A stretch of DNA of 64,000 nucleotides from Tamarix chinensis. Lineage: Eukaryota > Streptophyta > Magnoliopsida > Caryophyllales > Tamaricaceae. Numbering within the stretch: the stretch's first letter is position 1; each line of letters opens with the position of its first letter. The DNA lies in assembly GCA_030549775.1 (NCBI GenBank), contig CM060177.1, forward strand, positions 34,936,514-35,000,513, read 5' to 3'. Positions 23,700-34,658 of the stretch are shown here, one piece after another. The notes under the pieces were generated by a model, which saw only the letters and a list, made by a program, of their open reading frames with translations, had not been told where the DNA came from and made no database searches. Made by a program: the position numbers and the translations under genes.

Positions 23700-24568
23700 T
23701 GAAAGGGAGCTAGACCGCACACAACAACAAGCACTGGCTGGGCTATATTGCTGTTGAAGTTGAATTGCATCAACCACTAGATCTTACAAGTGCCATGAGC
23801 CTAGCTCGTCTATATGAAAGACGAGGAAATCACCCCAAAGGGGAGTCTTCTTCAGTGAGACGAACTGGTCCTGTTCAATCACATTCTCCTTTTGTAAGGA
23901 AACTTAGCCAAGCCGAATTGGAGGACAGAAGAGTGAAGGGATTGTGTTTTAATTGTGACGAATGCTTCACCCCAGGGCATCGTTGCAAGAAGCTTTTCTA
24001 GCTGGAGGTTTTGGAGGATCAAGACTGTGGCCAAATCAAAAAAGGAGAGGCAACAGAGAACTTAGAAGATGCTGAAATTTCTATCCATGCCATCACTGGA
24101 ACACATTCTTCACAAACAATGCAAATTTGGGGCTTTTTACAGGGGTATCGGATACTTATATTGGCAGATTCAGGAAGCACCTATAGTTTCTTGGATTCAA
24201 GTTTGGCAAAGGACTTGAATTTGCCAGTTGAGTACAAGGAAGAACTAAGAGTAATGGTGGCCAATGGGTAAAGAGTTAGTTGTGAGGGAGACTGTCGTGG
24301 AGTATCTTTAATCTTGGGTAACTCTGTTTTTACTCTTGATTTAATTTTATTATCCTTAACAGGCTTGGGTGCTGTTTTAGGGGTTAATTGGTTACGAACC
24401 CTGGGACCCATTACATGGGATTTTAATTTGATGAGCATGTGTTTTATTAGAAGTGGGCAAACCATAGAGTTACAAGGAGTTAGGGAATCCTTATCAGCTC
24501 CACTGCGGGCTTTATCTACTACGGTGATATCAATAGATAGAGATTCTGAATTTGCAACCTTTGATAGC
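23700..24568 (+). pseudogene. Gypsy-1 gag C-terminus and aspartic protease
   Basis: The gag part keeps LTSAMSLARLYERR and the zinc knuckle CFNCDECFTPGHRCKKLF, which keeps CX2CX9HX3C spacing (a longer gap than the usual CX2CX4HX4C, as in Tekay-type gag). Only about 100 bp separates the primer site from gag-like sequence, so most of the matrix and capsid region is deleted. The protease retains ILILADSGSTYSFLD (DSG active site) and GAVLGVNWLRTLGPI. Stops at 23999-24001 and about 24269-24271 break the frame. In intact relatives gag and pol form one polyprotein. Confidence 0.85.
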
Positions 24569-25890
24569 TGAATTCCATGATATTTTTCAAGAGCCAACAG
24601 GACTACCCCCATCCCGTGATTGTGATCATCGTATTATACTGGAACCTAGTTCTTCCCCGGTGGTTGTTCGTCCTTACAGGTATCCTCATTTGTAGAAAGA
24701 TGAAATTGAAAAGCAGTGTTAAGAGATGTTGGATAAAGGAGTGATTCGATTAAGTCAATATCCCTTTTCTTCACCAGTTTTGTTAGTCAAGAAAGTTGAT
24801 GGAACATGGTGATTTTGTGTGGATTATCGCACTTTAAATGCCAAGACTATGAAAGACAAGTTTCCAATCCCAGTTATTGATGAGTTGTTGGAAGAAGTTC
24901 ATGGAGCCAAATTCTTCACCAAATTGGACTTGCGCTCTAGGTATCATCAAATTCGCATATTCCCTACTGATGTGGAGAAAACTACTTTTTGTACTCACCA
25001 TGGGCACTTTGAATTTTTGGTTATGACTTTTGGATTAACCAATGCCCCTTAAACATTTCAAGCTTTGATGAATTCCATGTTCCAGCAATATCTGAGAAAA
25101 ATTGTCCTTGTTTTCTTTGATGATATACTTATCTATAGCAGCACTTGGATAGAGCATATGCAACATTTAAAAATGGTTTTCTCCATCCTGCAACTTCATA
25201 ATCTATTCTTGAAACAATCCAAGTGTAGTTTTGCTCAAACCCAAGTATCCTATTTGGGGCATATCATATCTGAACAGGGAGTTTTTGTAGATCCTAATAA
25301 AGTTGAAGCTATGTTGTAGTGGCCTCTTCCTACTTTAGTCAGGGCGTTAAGAGGGTTTTTGGGATTAACGGGTTATTACCGCAAATTTGTGAAGCATTAT
25401 GGATTAATTGCAGCCCCTTTAAATTCTATGCTCCGCAAAAATGCTTTTGTGTGGACAGATGAGTCAAAGGCTGCATTCCAAACACTTAAGATTGCCATGT
25501 CTTCAACCCCAGTATTAGCTCTACCAGACTTTTCTCAACCTTTTATAGTGGAATGTGATGCCTCTGATGCAGGTTTGGGAGCATTTCTCCAGCAAAAAAA
25601 TAAGCCAATTGCCTATTTCTCTCATCCTTTGGCTAACAGGCATGTTAAACTTCCTGCTTATGAGAAAAATTAATTGGGTTAGCTAAGGCAATTCAACATT
25701 GGCGACCATATCTATGGGGAAGAAGCTTTGTAATCAGAACTAATCATTATAGCCTGAAATGTTTGTTGGAACAACGTATCATCACTTCTCCTCAACAACA
25801 TTGGCTGAGTAAACTAATTGGGTTTAATTTCCATGTGGAGTATCGTGTAGGGCGTGAAAATGTTGTTGCTGATGCCTTATCTCACCAACA
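24569..25890 (+). pseudogene. Gypsy-1 reverse transcriptase and RNase H
   Basis: RT motifs in order: [63 protein letters not shown] and the catalytic FFDDILIYS. Then follow SYLGHIISEQGV and GLTGYYRKFV. RNase H shows FIVECDASDAGLGAFL and the closing VVADALSHQ. At least six in-frame stops are present, several at positions usually Gln, Arg or Trp (for example TGA within TW.FCVDYR, and TAG before WPLP), again consistent with C-to-T decay. Confidence 0.92.
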
Positions 25891-26828
25891 TGATGATGTT
25901 GTTTTTGCTGCAATTTATTCTCCTCAATTGGATTATTTGGAAGATATCAAGGTAGAGATCAATTCCAAAACTGCTTTACAGCAACTCAGAGATCAGATTG
26001 TGCATGGAGAATTGAAAGGATTTTGGTCCTTACAAAATGGATTGATACTATACAAGGGCAAAATTTATATTCCTCCAACTTCACCCTTCAAAATGGTTCT
26101 GTTGGCTGCTATACATAATCAGTCACATGAAGGTTATCATAAGACACTACAGCGTCTTGCTTTAGAATTTTTTTTAGCAGGGAATGAAAGAGCAAGTTCG
26201 TGATTTTGTTCGTTCTTGTCCAACATGTTAGAGAAACAAGGTTGAACACCTCCAACCAGCCGATTTATTGCAGCCCCTTCCAATTTCCAATTCAAGTTTG
26301 GTCTGATATTTCTTTAGATTTTGTTGAGGGACTACCTCCTTCTCATGGGAATACGATTATGTTAGTGGTTGTGGATCGCTTTTCTAAGTATGCTCATTTT
26401 CTTCCCTTATCTCATCCTACACTACTATTACAGTAGCAAGGTTATTCTTTGACAATATTGTTAAGTTACATGGTATTCTGGAGTCTATGGTTAGTGATCG
26501 TGATGTCACTTTCACTAGTTCTTTTTGGAAGGAATTATTTAAACTCAGTGGTACCAAGTTGAATTTTAGTTCTTCTTATCATCCCCAATCCGATGGTCAA
26601 ACAGAGGTGGTTAATCGTATAATAGAGATGTATCTCCGTTGTTTTACAGGGGATCGCCCCAAAAAGTGGGTGGATTGGGTTTCTTGGGCTGAGTATTGCT
26701 ACAACATAGGTTTTCATTCTTCTCTTCGTGCCACGCCTTTTGAAGTTGTATATAGCATAGCAGCTCCTCGCCTTCTCTTTTATTCTACAAGTTTATCCCG
26801 CATACAGGCTGTTGACCATGAGTTACAT
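25891..26828 (+). pseudogene. Gypsy-1 integrase, N-terminal part, cut by CACTA-B
   Basis: Contains the zinc-binding region (NQSHEGYHKTLQRL, then a broken CPTC segment), SDISLDFVEGLP with the first catalytic Asp, [31 protein letters not shown] with the second Asp, and SDGQTEVVNRIIEMYLRCF with the catalytic Glu. A frameshift near 26165-26200 and a stop at 26434-26436 break it. The frame ends inside the CACTA-B terminus at 26829 and its sequence resumes at 31360. Confidence 0.9.
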
Positions 26829-26839
26829 CACTACCACGG

Positions 26840-27425
26840 AAAGGGCTTTTAATAATAGTTTTCAACCGTTATTGAATTGCCCGTTATTATATCTTTAATA
26901 ACGGTTCATAACCGTCATGAAAAATACACAAAAACCCGCGAATATGTCCGTAAACTTCATATTTAATAACGACTTTTACTAAAAAACCGTTGTTAAAAAT
27001 GGAGCTTTTAATAACGTTTCGCAGTAAACCGTTGTTAAAAATAAGGTTTTCATAACGGTTTATCAGAAAAAACCGTTGTTGAAAACCATGTATTAATAAC
27101 GGTTAATACAAAAACCGTTGTTAAAACATCATCGAATTACCGTTTCGAACATTGATTATGCGTTTATTAAACCCTCTAATACGCATTAAATGCGCATAAA
27201 TATCAGATTATAAGGAGTTTTAATAACGGTTCGTAAACAAAACCGTTATTAAAACCAATGCTTTAATAACGGTTCTATGGGAAACCATTATTAAAACCTC
27301 AGTGTTTAATAACGGTTTCTCATAGAACCGTTATTAAAACCTCAGCTTTTAATAACGGTTTTATTTAAAACCGTTATTAAAAATAGGTTTTAATAACGGT
27401 TTTCATAGAACCGTTATTAAAAGTA
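26840..27425. repeat. CACTA-B 3' subterminal inverted-motif array
   Basis: Roughly twenty copies of AACCGTTATTAAAA or its complement in alternating orientation, the densest array in the window. Neighbouring copies are spaced to form stem-loops. The 5' counterpart is at about 31030-31340. Confidence 0.85.
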
Positions 27426-27734
27426 TATGTTTTTTTTTAGAATTTTTTTGTTTTGTTCCTGCCTACATACACAGTTGTATGTTCAAACAATTACCAAATC
27501 TACAATGTTTATCAATTCATACCAGCAGGGTATCACACCATAATTTCAATCAATCTATAATTGGTATGCATGTCTCAATACACCAACTATACTTAGGAAT
27601 AAAAATTAGTGGGCATACCACAACTTGGTAGCTCTACACCCCAAAGTAAAGAGTTCATAGATCTAGGCTGGAAGACCGAAAGATGTAGACAAAATACAAA
27701 CCTGAAAATGCATGTAGAATATATAGATCGCTAC

Positions 27735-28631
27735 CTAATACCGAATGAATGAGTGCACGTGCTTGCCCCATTGGTCTCTAACTTCATCAATTTCATCAAC
27801 ATTATATTGCTGGCCTCGTGCATAGTCATCGGTGAAAAACTACAACACCCATGTTTCAATTAATATACAGTTAGCCATTAGGTCAAAAATATATATGTCA
27901 TGATTCATTAATAGAAAAATATGGAAAAGCAAACATACATGGCTTGGATCTATGTTGACCGATCTATTCTGGACTATAAGATCCATTACTCTACATACAT
28001 AGTATCCGCAATCATCGCCGTTTTGCTGTTGTGGACACTGTCAAATGAATTCAATTAGCTCTCTAACTATTATATATTAATTTGAATTAAAACAAAATAC
28101 AAAATAGTTATCTTCCTACTTACCATGATAGGCTCATATTGAAGATTCTTTGGGTCTGGGACACCATTCCCACCTCTCTTTTGATATGCCGTTCGTAGTG
28201 CCCTAATAAATAGAGTTGGATACATAATATTGTAAGTATATATACCTCAAATAATGAAAGTAGAATATATATATATATATATATATATATGTATAAATAA
28301 GCTAATGAAGTAAGAAGTGAAAAATATACTAACTTGTCTATAAATTCCTTCCCACCACGACGAGCGACCTCAAAAGGCATGTCATAGGTTCGAAGGGAAT
28401 CAAACACATAAACTTTGTTAAGATCAGGTCGGATGGCGTACAAAACCCAATGTTCAGTTGCGAGGTGAGGAATGAGATAGAGCTTGTTGTGTCCCTCAAT
28501 CAAAATGCGATCCGCTAAATAGTTTATGTGCCTATCCTCTGTTATTGTACTACTGTCAGCTATGTAGTATGGGCACACAAAAACAATAGAGGACAGCATT
28601 CCCTCCAACGCATCGCGACTAGCTACCAACC
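27735..28631 (-). CDS. Ulp1-type (C48) cysteine protease encoded by CACTA-B, multi-exon, 5' incomplete
   Basis: C48 proteases cleave SUMO-like conjugates, and several plant transposons carry such genes. Four exons can be read on the minus strand: about 28631-28334, 28202-28124, 28037-27939 and 27839-27735. Introns have GT/AG borders (for example donor GTAAGT after 28124 and acceptor GACAG before 28037), and the reading phase is kept across all three joins. The catalytic set is present: His in LATEHWVLYAI, Asp in KVYVFDSL, and Gln/Cys in CPQQQNGDDCGYYVCRVMDL. The C-terminus YNVDEIDEVRDQWGKHVHSF matches the usual family tail and ends TAG at 27735-27737. Upstream exons and a start codon are not identified, so this may be a truncated gene. 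No stop interrupts these four exons. Confidence 0.72.
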
Positions 28632-28721
28632 TATATATGGACGACAATAATAATGTATATTTGTTAATAAATAATAACTCATATAAGCTTAAGAGGTCGT
28701 AAAAATTCTATGTCTCCAAGA

Positions 28722-28967
28722 GTACTAAAATCTGAAATATGTTTCCCCATGCCATATCCCACAAGTGTAACTTGTATCAATTCCTTACACAAATAAATGA
28801 TCTCTCAAATTATTAGCGTTGACACGCTGAATATAAGCACACTTCAAACAAGGACAGACTATTCTACTAGAGTCCCGAGCATGTTCAATTGCAAACTTGA
28901 TGAAAAACTCCACTACTTCGTTATATTCTCTAGACAGACGATTTGCAGACAACCATTTCCGATCCAT
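28722..28967 (-). pseudogene. Transposase-associated domain (N-terminal part of CACTA transposase)
   Basis: The minus strand begins MDRKWLSANRLSREYNEVVE and continues with FIKFAIEHA, the metal-binding-like CPCLKCAY and NNLRDHLFV, the pattern of the plant transposase-associated domain (PF13963). After an in-frame TAA at 28782-28784 the sequence goes on with GIDTSYTCGIWHGE, the normal end of the domain. The TNP2 transposase domain that should follow is missing. The protease exons begin only about 90 bp further, so a deletion probably fused the two regions. Confidence 0.82.
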
Positions 28968-29097
28968 ATTATTTGAATCTAGATATATCCCACATGAAAG
29001 TAATTATTAAAAATCAATTGAATTATAAGTATAATAATTTTCAAATCACTCTTGCTTAGAAAGAATTAATCTCAAATGTATCATGCATGCTATTCTC

Positions 29098-29100
<3 letters not shown>

Positions 29101-29140
<40 letters not shown>

Positions 29141-29232
29141 GAATCATGCTAACAAGTTTCCAAAATTATATTAATGCTTATTAATGAAACTCCTCATACT
29201 TATAAAGAGTTCATTATATATATATATATATA
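29101..29232. repeat. (TA)n microsatellites in CACTA-B
   Basis: Pure AT dinucleotide tracts at about 29101-29137 and 29215-29232. Others lie at 28267-28291, and a TTA tract at about 30181-30234. Confidence 0.85.
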
Positions 29233-29384
29233 TGCATACATACAAACGTAGCAAAATATTATACAATTAATAGTTCAATTTACAAAAGATATGCATACTA
29301 CAGGATTTAAGCAATAGCAGCACTATATACATCAAAATGTTGCTACAACTCAAATACCTAAAAAACGAAAACTCATATCTAAAA

Positions 29385-29858
29385 CTAAATCCCCCGATAG
29401 CCTCGTCGAGCCCGACTAAAAACTATAACTCTAAAATTCCACTCATCACGATATATCATTTGATCCCTGACATCATCAAATGAGAGTCTACTCATGGATA
29501 CTCTAGGGTAACCGAGGTGGATATTCCGAGGAAAGCTATGACGATACCTCCACTCGTCATTGATGACCATCAGTTCTCTCGATATCCTATCATACTCTCT
29601 AGCAAACAGCTCACCCTCAATAAATCTCGGGTGTGGTGCATTAGTATGGTAGACAAACCACTGCAAAAAAGTAGACGTAGCCGATGCCCATGGCTCTATC
29701 TGAGGCAGGGTCAACAGAAGGTGAAAAGATCTGAAATGGAAGGGGTGATAGGATGAGCCACTCGCGTACAAATGAAATAGCTCGTCATATAACCATATCA
29801 CATGAGTCCGTACATCTCTATGTGGCGCCATATGAAAATACAGTGGAGGGTATGTCAT
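29385..29858 (-). CDS. Unrecognised 157-codon frame in CACTA-B
   Basis: An uninterrupted minus-strand frame rich in His, Tyr, Arg and Trp (MTYPPLYFHMAPHRDVRTHV at its start, ending in RARRGYRGI). It lies upstream of the transposase-associated domain in element orientation. It is longer than expected by chance in AT-rich DNA. I do not recognise a domain. It may be an element-encoded accessory or a captured fragment, and its exon structure is unknown. Confidence 0.35.
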   Translation of the reverse strand: MTYPPLYFHMAPHRDVRTHVIWLYDELFHLYASGSSYHPFHFRSFHLLLTLPQIEPWASATSTFLQWFVYHTNAPHPRFIEGELFAREYDRISRELMVINDEWRYRHSFPRNIHLGYPRVSMSRLSFDDVRDQMIYRDEWNFRVIVFSRARRGYRGI

Positions 29859-30184
29859 CTGATCACTACCTACAAATGAGAACCACTAAATCTTATCATC
29901 AAGGTTGTTCTCGAAATTAAAAGGATCTAAATTACAGAATATGTAAACTGATCTTCAACTAGCTAGACAAATCATAAATATATTTTACCAGATCATAACC
30001 AACTATGGAAACCTAACAACATCAAACTATTTAAAATAAGGACATAATCTTTAGTTATATATTTAACAAACTGGCTAAACATCAAACTATCATCAAATCA
30101 TTCAACCTACGCATAGTAAATTTAAGTAGATATTAATAAGATAATATATATATATAGTACAATCTAATAAATCCTATATGATTA

Positions 30185-30235
<51 letters not shown>

Positions 30236-30699
30236 CACAATTATTCATCTCTATTTAATTTTTATCAATCACAACACCGATGCCCAACCAACCTCCTCAA
30301 CTTTTCCCCATGCACAATACTCTTATCCTTAGGATTTTTCCTTATAGCCCTAGTTTATATTTAGTATAATAAACGATAAACCCTAACCCTAACATACATG
30401 TCTTACAAAATATATATTAAAAAAAGCATATAAATACACATGATCATCTGCATATATAATAATGTGAGTGCTAAAAAAATATATACACCTTAATTTTATA
30501 CTTAGAACGTACATATCTTATGATAATAATATATATTTTAGGCTTGTGGATTCTCTTAAAATAATAATGCATACTTTTATAAAATAGATTATAAACACAT
30601 TAATATATATATATTAAGGTCTCGGCTGGCCACAATAAAAAAAGGCCACAGCAAAATTTTTCACCAAAACATCAAACGACAGATTTTCGAACAACACAT

Positions 30700-31040
30700 C
30701 AAACACAACCTCTTCGGTGCAACATGCATGAATTTATATATATATATATACATATCAGTAGAGATAAATTAAGCAATGAAGGAAGAATAACACATACGTA
30801 AAGGGAGCGACGACGTACAGGTTGAGAAGGGCAACGACGAAGGTACAAATGCTAGCTACGTTCTCAAGAATGGCAGAGGGGTGGTGGAGAGATGGCGGTG
30901 CGATGGTTTCCCTTAATTCAGAGGAGCTGGAGCGGTGGTGCAAGGGTTCGCAAGAGAAAGAGAGTACGAGAGGGAAGCGGCAGAGTCTGAAATTTTTGGC
31001 AGGAAACAAAAGAGAACGAAATAAAAGGAGATTTTAATAA
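30700..31040 (-). other. CACTA-B copy of the conserved 5' block
   Basis: Minus-strand counterpart of 200-520 in CACTA-A, very similar over the pyrimidine-rich portion. Substitutions and small indels change the frames, which argues against protein constraint. Confidence 0.5.
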
Positions 31041-31359
31041 CGGTTCCTGTAAGAACCATTATTAAATCATGTTTTAATAACGGTTCCTCCAACAACCATT
31101 ATCAAAAGATGATTTAATAATGGTTCTTACAAGAACTGTTATTAAAACCTTTCCAATTTTAACAACGGTTCTTGTTTGAACCGTTATTAAATAATGTTTT
31201 AATAACGGTTTTACGTCAACCGTTATTAAAATTTCCGTGCAAAATTTTACCTTGCACTTGTAATAAAAATTCCCGCGCATTAATTTTCACAGATTTGACG
31301 ACGGTTTTCGAAACACCGTTATTAATGTCCCGTTATTAATTCCTGTTTCCGTAGTAGTG

Positions 31360-31980
31360 CATGCCCGAGATGTCGTTTTGCAAGAATTAAGAGAGAGACT
31401 CCTTCATGCCCAAAATGTTATGAAGTTGTGTTATGATTTCCAACTTAGGGATGTTTCTTTTGATGTGGGAGATTTGGTTCTTCTTAAACTACAACCATAT
31501 CGCCATGTTTCTGTGGGGTTTAAGCGCAATCAAAAGTTAGCTCCTCGATTTTATGGACCATTCTCTATTTCTGAGCGCATTATTCCTGTGGCTTATAAGT
31601 TGCCGCTTCCTGATGAATCTAAACTTCATCCTGTTTTTCATGTTTCATGTCTAAACAAATTTCATGGAATAGAGAATTGTTCTCCTCAATTACCACTTCT
31701 TCATCACGGTGTTCCAGTCCCTACCCCTCAAGCTTTGTTGGAATCTCACCTCAAAGATGGACAACAGGAGGTTTTAATTCACTGGGAAGGTTTATCTCCG
31801 ACTGATGCTTCTTGGGAGTCGGCCACAGACATGAAACTTCGCTACCCTACTTTCGCACTTGAGGACAATCACTCTTTTAAGGGAGGCAGTGATGTTAGGG
31901 TATCTGATTATGCGAATAATGTGGCTGTTAAGGTGCTTCCATTTGACAAGGTTTACCAACGAAGGATAAGGAAGAATTAA
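31360..31980 (+). pseudogene. Gypsy-1 integrase C-terminus with chromodomain
   Basis: This is the continuation of the integrase cut by CACTA-B; the frame resumes at the second CAT duplication. It shows LRERLLHAQNVMK, FDVGDLVLLKLQPYRH (the GPF/DLV module) and KLAPRFYGPFSISERI. A chromodomain follows (VLIHWEGLSPTDASWESATDM), a family feature thought to direct integration to modified chromatin. The frame runs about 88 bp into the 3' LTR and stops at 31980. This half is uninterrupted, unlike the half before the CACTA. Confidence 0.92.
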
Positions 31981-34653
31981 GTAATAGTATTTTAGAATAA
32001 GTTGCTGCCAGTTATTCTTAAGGCAGATTATTAAGTGATATTTTTATGTTGTGTGTGCTGTTATGTGTGCATTTCCGCCACCTGTTAGTGTGGGCAGATT
32101 ATTAAGTAGTGTTTTTACGTTATGTGTGCATTTCTGCCACCTGTAGGTGGAAGTTTATTGTGTAAATAGTGTTGTCTTTGAATAATTCATAACTGCTGGG
32201 AATTAGGGAGACAGTTGAGCAGTTATTTTCTGTAAGATATATTATCTGCATTTTGCAGAGAAGAAAAATTATGGATAATTTTATGAAAAGTTCTTGAGTC
32301 TTTCAACTCTTGGAGATCACTGGGTTCTCTCTTAATGAGCCCAAAACTTACATTTAAAAATAGGTTCTAAAGGAAGAAAACCTCATAAATCTGGTGAAAT
32401 ACACTACTACAAACACGAGAAATAATAACGGGACATTAATAACGGTAGTTCGAAAACCGTTATCAAACGCGTGAAAATTAATCGGCGGGAAGTTATGATA
32501 ACGGTTCTAGTTAAAAACCGTTATTAAAAGGGCAACGTTAAAATTTGGACGGATGTTTTAATAACGGTTTTATATAAACCGTTATTAAAAGAGGATTTAA
32601 TAACGGTTCATATTAGAACCGTTGTCAAAATTCAGAAGCTTTTAATGATGGTTCCTGGAAGAACCGTTATTAAAAGATGTTTTAATAACGGTTCTCTCAG
32701 GAACCGTTATTAAAACCCCAAAATCAAACTTTTATTTCGCTCGGTTCTGTTTCGTGCCAAAGTTTTCAGACTCTCTGCACTTTCGTTCTCTTTCTCTCCT
32801 TCCTTCTCCTTGCAAACCCTCGCACCGCCACACCGTGCACCACCAACTCGCACCACCAGGCTCCTCTCAAGTAAAGGAAACCCTCGCACCGCCAACTCTC
32901 CACCACGCCTCTGCCATTGTTCCAAAGCTAGCTGGAACTTGCACCTTCATCCTCCGTCGTGTTTGAAGCCCTTGCCTCTCTCAACATTCTCACCGTCGTG
33001 TTTGTAGCTAGCTCACTTTATGTATGTGTTTTTTCTTCCTTTCGTTTGTTTGTTATTGAAAGATTGTGGTTTGTCGTTCGAAAATGTGTTGGCTGAAAAT
33101 TTTGCTGTTTGTTGTTGAATTTGTTGCGTTATTGTTATATATTAACAAATGCATGTGTTGGCCGAGAGCTTTACATATTATTGTTGTATTTGTTTGTATG
33201 GAGAATATAGATTCAACATTATTTAGAGCTACAACCATAATAAAAAAAAAGAGAAGACATTATTGAGGTTATTTAGAGCTAGATTCAACTATAAACTTTG
33301 GAGGGTCATAACTTTTTCATGGGACCTCGAATTTAGGTGATCTAGGAGGCTATTTTGGGTATTTTTTTGATATCTACGACCTTTTAGCCAATATTGGAGC
33401 CCAAAAAGGGCCATTTTGGCCTCTAAATTGAGGTTTTTTTGTTACATACAAGTGATACAACCTTTTTAGGGCCTTTTTTACAAATTGAACCTTTAATTTA
33501 GACTATCCTGAAAACCTTTTTCACATTCTAGGGTATGAGGGTGTTATATAACCTTTTGATTAAAGTGGTATTACATGTTGCCTACCTTGGTATTATTTTG
33601 TATGTAGGGTAATACATGTTTTCAGTTATTGTTTATCTCTTTATCCTCTATTGTAATTATGGATGAGATAAGAGCTTTAGGTACCTACAAAATTGAAGAT
33701 CTTCGAGACAAAGGAACTTAGATGATGATGATGAAATTGAAGTTTTTAAGGGTTCAAGTGAAGAAGACGAGCAATGGATCTTATAGTCTAGAATAGATTG
33801 GTCAACATAGATCCAAGCCATGTATGTTTGCTTTTCCATATTTTTCTATTAATGAATCATGACATACCTAATGGCTAACTGTATATTAATTGAAACATGG
33901 GTGTTGTAGTTTTTCACCGATGACTATGCACGATGCCAGCAATATAATGTTGATGAAATTGATGAAGTTAGAGATCAATGGGCCAAGCACATGCACTCAT
34001 TCATTCGGTATTAGGTAGCAATCTATATATTCTACTTGCATTTTTAGGTTTGTATTTCGTCTACCAGCCTAGATCTGTGAACTCTTTACTTTGGGGTGTA
34101 GAGCTACCAAGTTGTGGTATGCCCACTAATTATAGTTGTGCTAAGTATAGTTGGTGTATTGAGACATGCATACCAATTATAGATTGATTGAAATTATGGT
34201 GTGATACCCTGCTGGTATGAATTGATAAACATTGCAGATTTGGTAATTGTTTGAACATACAACTGTGTATGTGGGTAGGAACAAAACTGCAAAAAAAGAA
34301 GAAAAAAGTGGAGTTTTAATAATGGTTCTTATAAAAACCGTTATTAAAACTTCAGTTTTTAATAATAGTTTTTCATAAGAACCATTATTAAAAACTGAGT
34401 TTTAATAACGGTTTTTAAGTAAAAATCGTTATTAAATATGAATTTTACGCATATATTCGCGGGTTTTTGTGTATTTTTCATGACGGTTATGAACCGTTAT
34501 TAAAGATTTAATAACGGGCGATTCAATAACGGTTGAAAACCTTTATTAAAACTATAAAATAACCGTTATTAAAACCCCTTTCCGTGGTAGTGATACAACC
34601 AGACTTTACAGTTCAAGGTCCTATAACTAGATCCAGGGAGTCGGTTCATAACA
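31893..34653 (+). repeat. 3' LTR of Gypsy-1, split by CACTA-C
   Basis: LTR parts 31893-32401 and 34596-34653 sum to 567 bp, exactly the length of the 5' LTR once one TSD copy is discounted. A purine-rich tract (AAGGGAGGCAGTGA) precedes it. Substitutions against the 5' LTR are scattered throughout. Confidence 0.92.
32402..34592 (+). mobile_element. CACTA-C, 2191-bp non-autonomous CACTA element
   Basis: CACTACTACAAACACGAG... to ...CCGTGGTAGTG, with TSD ATA on both sides (32399-32401 and 34593-34595). The 5' LTR of the same gypsy shows the empty target. Its orientation is opposite to CACTA-B. It keeps both subterminal arrays, the conserved 5' block (32725-33010), and the last protease exon with its flanks (about 33907-34016, corresponding to 27735-27839 of CACTA-B), plus fragments of the preceding exon (33770-33830). 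The rest of the coding region is deleted. It is an internally deleted relative of CACTA-B, not a direct derivative, since the termini differ in sequence. Confidence 0.95.
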
Positions 34654-34658
34654 TCTAA

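Larger units (their letters stand above)
26829..31359 (-). mobile_element. CACTA-B, 4531-bp CACTA transposon in the Gypsy-1 integrase
   Basis: Ends are CACTACCACGGAAAGGG (26829) and ...CCGTAGTAGTG (31359), flanked by the exact 3-bp duplication CAT (26826-26828 and 31360-31362), as CACTA elements make. It points left: its coding remnants are all on the minus strand and its 3' terminus is at 26829. It carries subterminal inverted arrays at both ends, a conserved 5' block, a transposase-associated domain and a multi-exon C48 protease. No TNP2-type transposase core is recognisable, so it probably depends on another element for movement. Confidence 0.95.
23031..34653 (+). mobile_element. Gypsy-1: Ty3/gypsy chromovirus, decayed, host to two CACTA elements
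   Basis: The 5' LTR (23031-23597) and 3' LTR (31893-34653, interrupted by CACTA-C) are both 567 bp once the insert and one TSD copy are removed. The element is flanked by the exact duplication TCTAA (23026-23030 and 34654-34658). The internal region runs from a tRNA-iMet primer site to a polypurine tract and encodes gag, protease, RT, RNase H, integrase and a chromodomain, all on the plus strand. CACTA-B sits in the integrase. Many stops show it is long dead. Confidence 0.95.

Noticed and set aside
24181..24612. Minus-strand 143-codon frame
   Set aside because: Antisense shadow of the Gypsy-1 protease region, whose family signatures are on the plus strand.
26840..27425. CRISPR-like array (regular repeats with short spacers)
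   Set aside because: Repeats alternate orientation, spacers are only a few bases, and the array is at a CACTA terminus in a plant genome.
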